From Spartobacteria bacterium (GTDB lineage: Bacteria; Verrucomicrobiota; Verrucomicrobiia; Chthoniobacterales; Chthoniobacteraceae): 8,563 bases of DNA. Every line of letters starts with the position of its first letter. The first letter of the stretch is position 1. The stretch covers positions 1-8,563 of the forward strand of contig JANXWU010000151.1 in the NCBI GenBank assembly GCA_025350985.1, read 5' to 3'. This document shows positions 5,547 to 8,563 of the stretch, piece after piece. The translations under genes and the position numbers were made by a program. A model generated the notes under the pieces. It saw nothing but the letters and a program-made list of their open reading frames with translations, was not told the origin of the DNA and did not search any database.

Positions 5547-8090
5547 ATGCGTGAGAAAAATTCCGACGTTCCGGCGAAAAGCGCGTCCGGGCATGACTCG
5601 GCCACCGTCGCGCAACGGCCAACCCCCGCCGATGCGGGTGCGCCGATCAGCCCACCCGCGCCCAATTCTGATGCCGATCAACAGAACCCGACCGCCGGCG
5701 CGCAACCGCCGACCGAGGATGAGGCAGCGACCATTGCCAAACCGTCCCGCGTCGCTGCCGGCATGTCCGCCGTTTATCAAACCACCCGGTTTGCGCTGCG
5801 CGAAATGGGACTGGCGCGCGGCCTGCGCACGCTGCTCGCGGTCAACCAGAAGTCCGGCTTCGACTGCCAAAGCTGCGCGTGGCCAAGTCCCGACGACGAC
5901 CGGCACGTCGCGGAATTTTGCGAGAATGGCGCGAAGGCGATTGCCGATGAGGCCACGACGAAGCGTCTCACCGCCGATTTTTTTCGCGAACATTCGCTCG
6001 TGGATTTGCGGGCGCGCAGCGATTTCTGGCTCGGCCAGCAGGGCCGGCTCACGGAACCGTTAATCAAGAATCCAGGCGCGACGCACTACGAGCCCATCCC
6101 GTGGGATCGAGCATTTGAGCGGATCGCGGAGGAGTTGAACGCCCTGCCCACCCCGCACGCCGCCGCCTTTTACACCAGTGGAAGGACGAGCAACGAAGCC
6201 GCGTTCCTGTGGCAGCTTTTCGTCCGGCAGTTCGGCACGAACAATCTGCCCGACTGCTCGAACATGTGCCACGAATCCAGCGGCGTGGCGATGAACGAGG
6301 CCATCGGTATCGGCAAAGGGTGCGTGACTCTGGCCGACTTCGACTGCACGGACGCGATCTTCATCATCGGCCAAAATCCGGGCACCAATCACCCGCGCAT
6401 GCTCACGAGTTTGCAGCGGGCGAAGCAGGGTCGCGACGGCGGGACCGGCGCAAAAATTGTCTCGATCAACCCGCTGCCGGAGGTGGGAAATTTTCGCTTC
6501 AAGAATCCACAGGAGTTCAAGAATCCGCTGCGCGCCGCCGCGGTCATTCTGGGCGGTGGAACCACCCTGAGCGACCTCTGGCTGCCCGTGCGCATCAACG
6601 GCGATGTCGCAGTGATGAAGGGCCTGATGAAGGAAATGCTGGCCGAGGAGGACGCGAAGCCAGGCAGTGTTTTAGACGGGGAATTCATCCGCGAGCACAC
6701 GGTGGGTTTCGACGAACTGATCGCTGACCTGCGGGCCGCTAGTTGGGACGACATTCTCGCGAGCAGCGGAGTGACGCGCGCGCAGATTCGCGCTGCGGCG
6801 GAAATTGCGATGAAGGCGAAGCGGATCATTTGTTGCTGGGCCATGGGGTTGACCCAGCACAAAAACGCGGTGGGCACCATCCAGCAGGTCATGAACTTTT
6901 TGCTGTTGGGCGGCAACATCGGCCGGCCCGGGGCAGGGCCATGCCCGGTGCGCGGCCACTCCAATGTGCAGGGCGACCGGACGATGGGCATCTGGGAACG
7001 AATGAACGACGCGTTCATGGAAAAACTCGGCGGCGAATTTGGATTCAGTCCGCCGCGCGAGCACGGCGCGGACACCGTGGAGACGATCAAGCAAATGCAC
7101 GACGGCGTGATTCGCGTCTTCCTCGGCATGGGCGGAAATTTTCTCTCCGCGACCCCGGACACCGAATACACCGCGAAGGCGCTGCAACGCTGCCGGCTCA
7201 CCGCGCACGTCGCGATCAAACTCAACCGCTCGCATCTCATCACTGGCGAAACGGGGTTGATCCTGCCCTGCCTGGGCCGTTCGGAAATCGACCGGCAGGC
7301 GGGCGGGGAACAATTCGTCACGGTCGAGGATTCGATGGGGATCATCAATGCGTCGCGTGGTTTGATTGAACCGGCGGGCGAACATTTGCGCAGCGAAGTA
7401 GCCATCGTCGCCGGACTCGCGTGCGCCACCCTCGGCGGGCGGACACGCATTGATTGGGCAGGACTCTCCGCCGATTACAGCCGCATTCGCGATCACATCG
7501 AGCGTGTCATTCCTGGCTTCGAGAACTTCAACGAGCGCATCGCGAAAGACGTCTTTTATTTGCCCAATGCGGCGCGCGACGCGCGTAAGTTTAACAACGA
7601 CATCGGCAGGGCGAAGTTCACGATTGAGCCCATCCCGCTCCACGAGCTAGCCGCCGGTCATTACATCATGATGACGATCCGCTCGCACGATCAGTTCAAC
7701 ACGCACATTTATGGGTTGGACGACCGTTATCGCGGCATCTATAACGGACGGCGCGTGATCTTTATGAACCCGGACGACGTGGAGCAGGCGGGCTTGCAAC
7801 AAGGACAACTCGTCGATCTGACCAGCCATTTTGGAGATGGTGAAGAACGGCTGGCCCGGCACTTTGTCGTCGCTCCTTACACCATCCCGCGCGGTTGCAC
7901 GGCGACTTACTTTCCCGAGGCCAATGTGCTCGTGCCGATTAACAGTGTCGCGGCGCGTTCCAATACTCCGACGAGTAAGTTCGTCGTCATCACCATCGCG
8001 CCTTCGCCCGAGGCGGCTGTCGTTGTAAACGAACTCCAAACTACGGCGCAAGAAGCCACCTCCTTAAAGGTTGCACTCGCTTCGGTTTAA
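5547..8090 (+). CDS. Molybdopterin oxidoreductase, FdhF/YdeP family (formate dehydrogenase alpha-like)
   Basis: This is a cytoplasmic molybdenum/tungsten bis-MGD enzyme related to formate dehydrogenase alpha subunits and E. coli YdeP. The substrate is not proven; formate is the leading guess given the neighbouring transporter. The N-terminus (about 1-65) is a low-complexity Ala/Pro-rich extension with no twin-arginine or other signal. The conserved part starts near residue 66. The Fe-S segment GFDCQSCAWP (C107, C110) plus EFCENGAK (C125) gives C-x2-C-x14-C, with no obvious fourth Cys. The MopB core runs about 150-650, and C241 (NMCHESSG) aligns with the active-site Sec/Cys position of formate dehydrogenase H. 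Other typical segments are IIGQNPGTNHPR (273-284) and GGNIGRPGAGPCPVRGHSN (455-473). The C-terminal dinucleotide-binding domain is about 700-815 (RSHDQFNTHIYG). At 847 residues it is somewhat longer than YdeP, mostly because of the extension. No good ribosome binding site precedes ATG 5547. The only later alternative before the conserved region is ATG 5763 (Met73), which would remove the extension and part of the conserved lead-in. Confidence 0.9.
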   Translation: MREKNSDVPAKSASGHDSATVAQRPTPADAGAPISPPAPNSDADQQNPTAGAQPPTEDEAATIAKPSRVAAGMSAVYQTTRFALREMGLARGLRTLLAVNQKSGFDCQSCAWPSPDDDRHVAEFCENGAKAIADEATTKRLTADFFREHSLVDLRARSDFWLGQQGRLTEPLIKNPGATHYEPIPWDRAFERIAEELNALPTPHAAAFYTSGRTSNEAAFLWQLFVRQFGTNNLPDCSNMCHESSGVAMNEAIGIGKGCVTLADFDCTDAIFIIGQNPGTNHPRMLTSLQRAKQGRDGGTGAKIVSINPLPEVGNFRFKNPQEFKNPLRAAAVILGGGTTLSDLWLPVRINGDVAVMKGLMKEMLAEEDAKPGSVLDGEFIREHTVGFDELIADLRAASWDDILASSGVTRAQIRAAAEIAMKAKRIICCWAMGLTQHKNAVGTIQQVMNFLLLGGNIGRPGAGPCPVRGHSNVQGDRTMGIWERMNDAFMEKLGGEFGFSPPREHGADTVETIKQMHDGVIRVFLGMGGNFLSATPDTEYTAKALQRCRLTAHVAIKLNRSHLITGETGLILPCLGRSEIDRQAGGEQFVTVEDSMGIINASRGLIEPAGEHLRSEVAIVAGLACATLGGRTRIDWAGLSADYSRIRDHIERVIPGFENFNERIAKDVFYLPNAARDARKFNNDIGRAKFTIEPIPLHELAAGHYIMMTIRSHDQFNTHIYGLDDRYRGIYNGRRVIFMNPDDVEQAGLQQGQLVDLTSHFGDGEERLARHFVVAPYTIPRGCTATYFPEANVLVPINSVAARSNTPTSKFVVITIAPSPEAAVVVNELQTTAQEATSLKVALASV

Positions 8091-8093
8091 GGT

Positions 8094-8098
8094 GGAGG
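8094..8098 (+). promoter_or_regulatory. Possible Shine-Dalgarno sequence for the transporter gene
   Basis: A GGAGG, within GGTGGAGG starting right after the oxidoreductase stop, lies 16 bases before ATG 8115. The spacing is long. However, an in-frame TAA at 8109-8111 excludes any earlier start, and the next in-frame ATG is far downstream at 8394, so ATG 8115 is the best start. Confidence 0.4.
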
Positions 8099-8114
8099 CT
8101 TGCCGCTATAAGTC

Positions 8115-8563
8115 ATGCCATTTCTCGACCGCGCCCACTCTGTCGCCAAACCCGGTTTCACCCGTTGGCTGGTTTTACCCGCCGCGCTGGCGGTTCATCT
8201 TTGTATTGGCGAGATATACGGATTCAGTGTCTTCAATGTTCCTTTAACACGACTGCTAGGAGTGACTAAGTCCTCGCCCGAGGACTGGACGATTCCACAG
8301 GTAAGCTGGCTCTATTCCATCGGTCTTATCCTGCTGGGACTCTCCGCTGCGGTCTTCGGCAAATGGGTGGAGAAGAATGGCCCGCGCAAGACCATGTTTA
8401 CCAGTGCCTGTTGTTGGGGTGGCGGGTTTCTTATTGCTAGTCTTGGAGTAAAGCTACACCAGTTCTGGCTTGTCTTGTTGGGCTATGGGGTTATTGGCGG
8501 GATAGGTCTTGGCCTAGGCTATATCTCACCCGTCTCGACCTTGGTGAAATGGTTTCCTGATCG
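8115..8563 (+). CDS. Major facilitator transporter, oxalate/formate antiporter (OFA) type, N-terminal part (3' truncated by window edge)
   Basis: This is the first 149 residues of an inner-membrane transporter; the frame is open to the right edge. A short polar N-terminus is followed by membrane segments at about 18-40 (from RWLVLPAALAVHLC), 62-83, 94-112 and 117-138. Between the second and third lies GKWVEKNGPRK (82-92), a form of the MFS motif A loop. The segment GIGLGLGYISPVSTLVKWFP (129-148) and the N-terminal IGEIYGFSVF are typical of the OFA family as I know it, whose members exchange oxalate, formate or similar monocarboxylates. Exact substrate cannot be called. It starts 24 bp after the oxidoreductase stop, so the two are probably co-transcribed and may act on the same compound. 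Base composition differs from its neighbours: a hand count gives 192 G+C in 360 bases (8161-8520), with codons such as TTA, CTA and ATA that are scarce upstream. Confidence 0.85.
   Translation, partial: MPFLDRAHSVAKPGFTRWLVLPAALAVHLCIGEIYGFSVFNVPLTRLLGVTKSSPEDWTIPQVSWLYSIGLILLGLSAAVFGKWVEKNGPRKTMFTSACCWGGGFLIASLGVKLHQFWLVLLGYGVIGGIGLGLGYISPVSTLVKWFPD

Noticed and set aside
6389..7643. Two long minus-strand open frames (353 and 323 codons) opposite the oxidoreductase
   Set aside because: They overlap the conserved core of the oxidoreductase and show no domain features, so they are treated as antisense shadows.
8091..8114. A promoter or terminator in the gap between oxidoreductase and transporter
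   Set aside because: The 24-base gap has no inverted repeat with a T-tract and no -35/-10 pair. It contains only a purine-rich ribosome-binding-like stretch.

Overview
The window is bacterial, GC-rich (about 60-65% over most of its length) and densely coding. Every gene is on the + strand and the gaps between genes are very short. It holds two functional blocks that run together without a visible break.

Block 1 (about 2-5534) is a chemosensory signalling cluster. In order it contains the C-terminal part of a methyl-accepting chemotaxis protein (MCP), a hybrid CheA kinase with a fused receiver domain, a CheB methylesterase, and a receiver-histidine kinase protein. The reading frames are 4 bp apart, overlap by 4 bp (ATGA), or overlap by 11 bp, as expected for one transcript with translational coupling. 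CheW and CheR are not in the window and are probably upstream. There are no flagellar genes and no free-standing CheY. The likely output is therefore the REC-kinase protein, so this looks more like an 'alternative cellular function' type of chemosensory pathway than flagellar chemotaxis (inference).

Block 2 (5547-8563) begins 12 bp after the kinase stop codon. It contains a large molybdopterin oxidoreductase of the FdhF/YdeP type (formate dehydrogenase alpha-like). A further 24 bp on comes the first part of a major facilitator transporter that resembles the oxalate/formate antiporter (OFA) family. The pairing suggests uptake or exchange of formate, oxalate or a related small carboxylate, with cytoplasmic redox chemistry on it. 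The transporter gene has clearly lower GC (hand count about 53% over 8161-8520) than the genes before it.

Working model: the MCP/CheA-REC pathway, with adaptation by CheB, passes phosphate to the REC-kinase protein, while the downstream enzyme and transporter are probably co-transcribed and handle a small carboxylate. Whether the two blocks are functionally linked is a hypothesis resting only on spacing and strand. The taxon cannot be fixed from the sequence. The GC content and this style of CheA-REC/CheB/REC-kinase cluster would suit a Verrucomicrobiota-like or other soil/freshwater Gram-negative bacterium (low confidence). No RNA genes, insertion sequences, CRISPR arrays or convincing terminators were seen, and no stretch over 300 bases lacks a gene.
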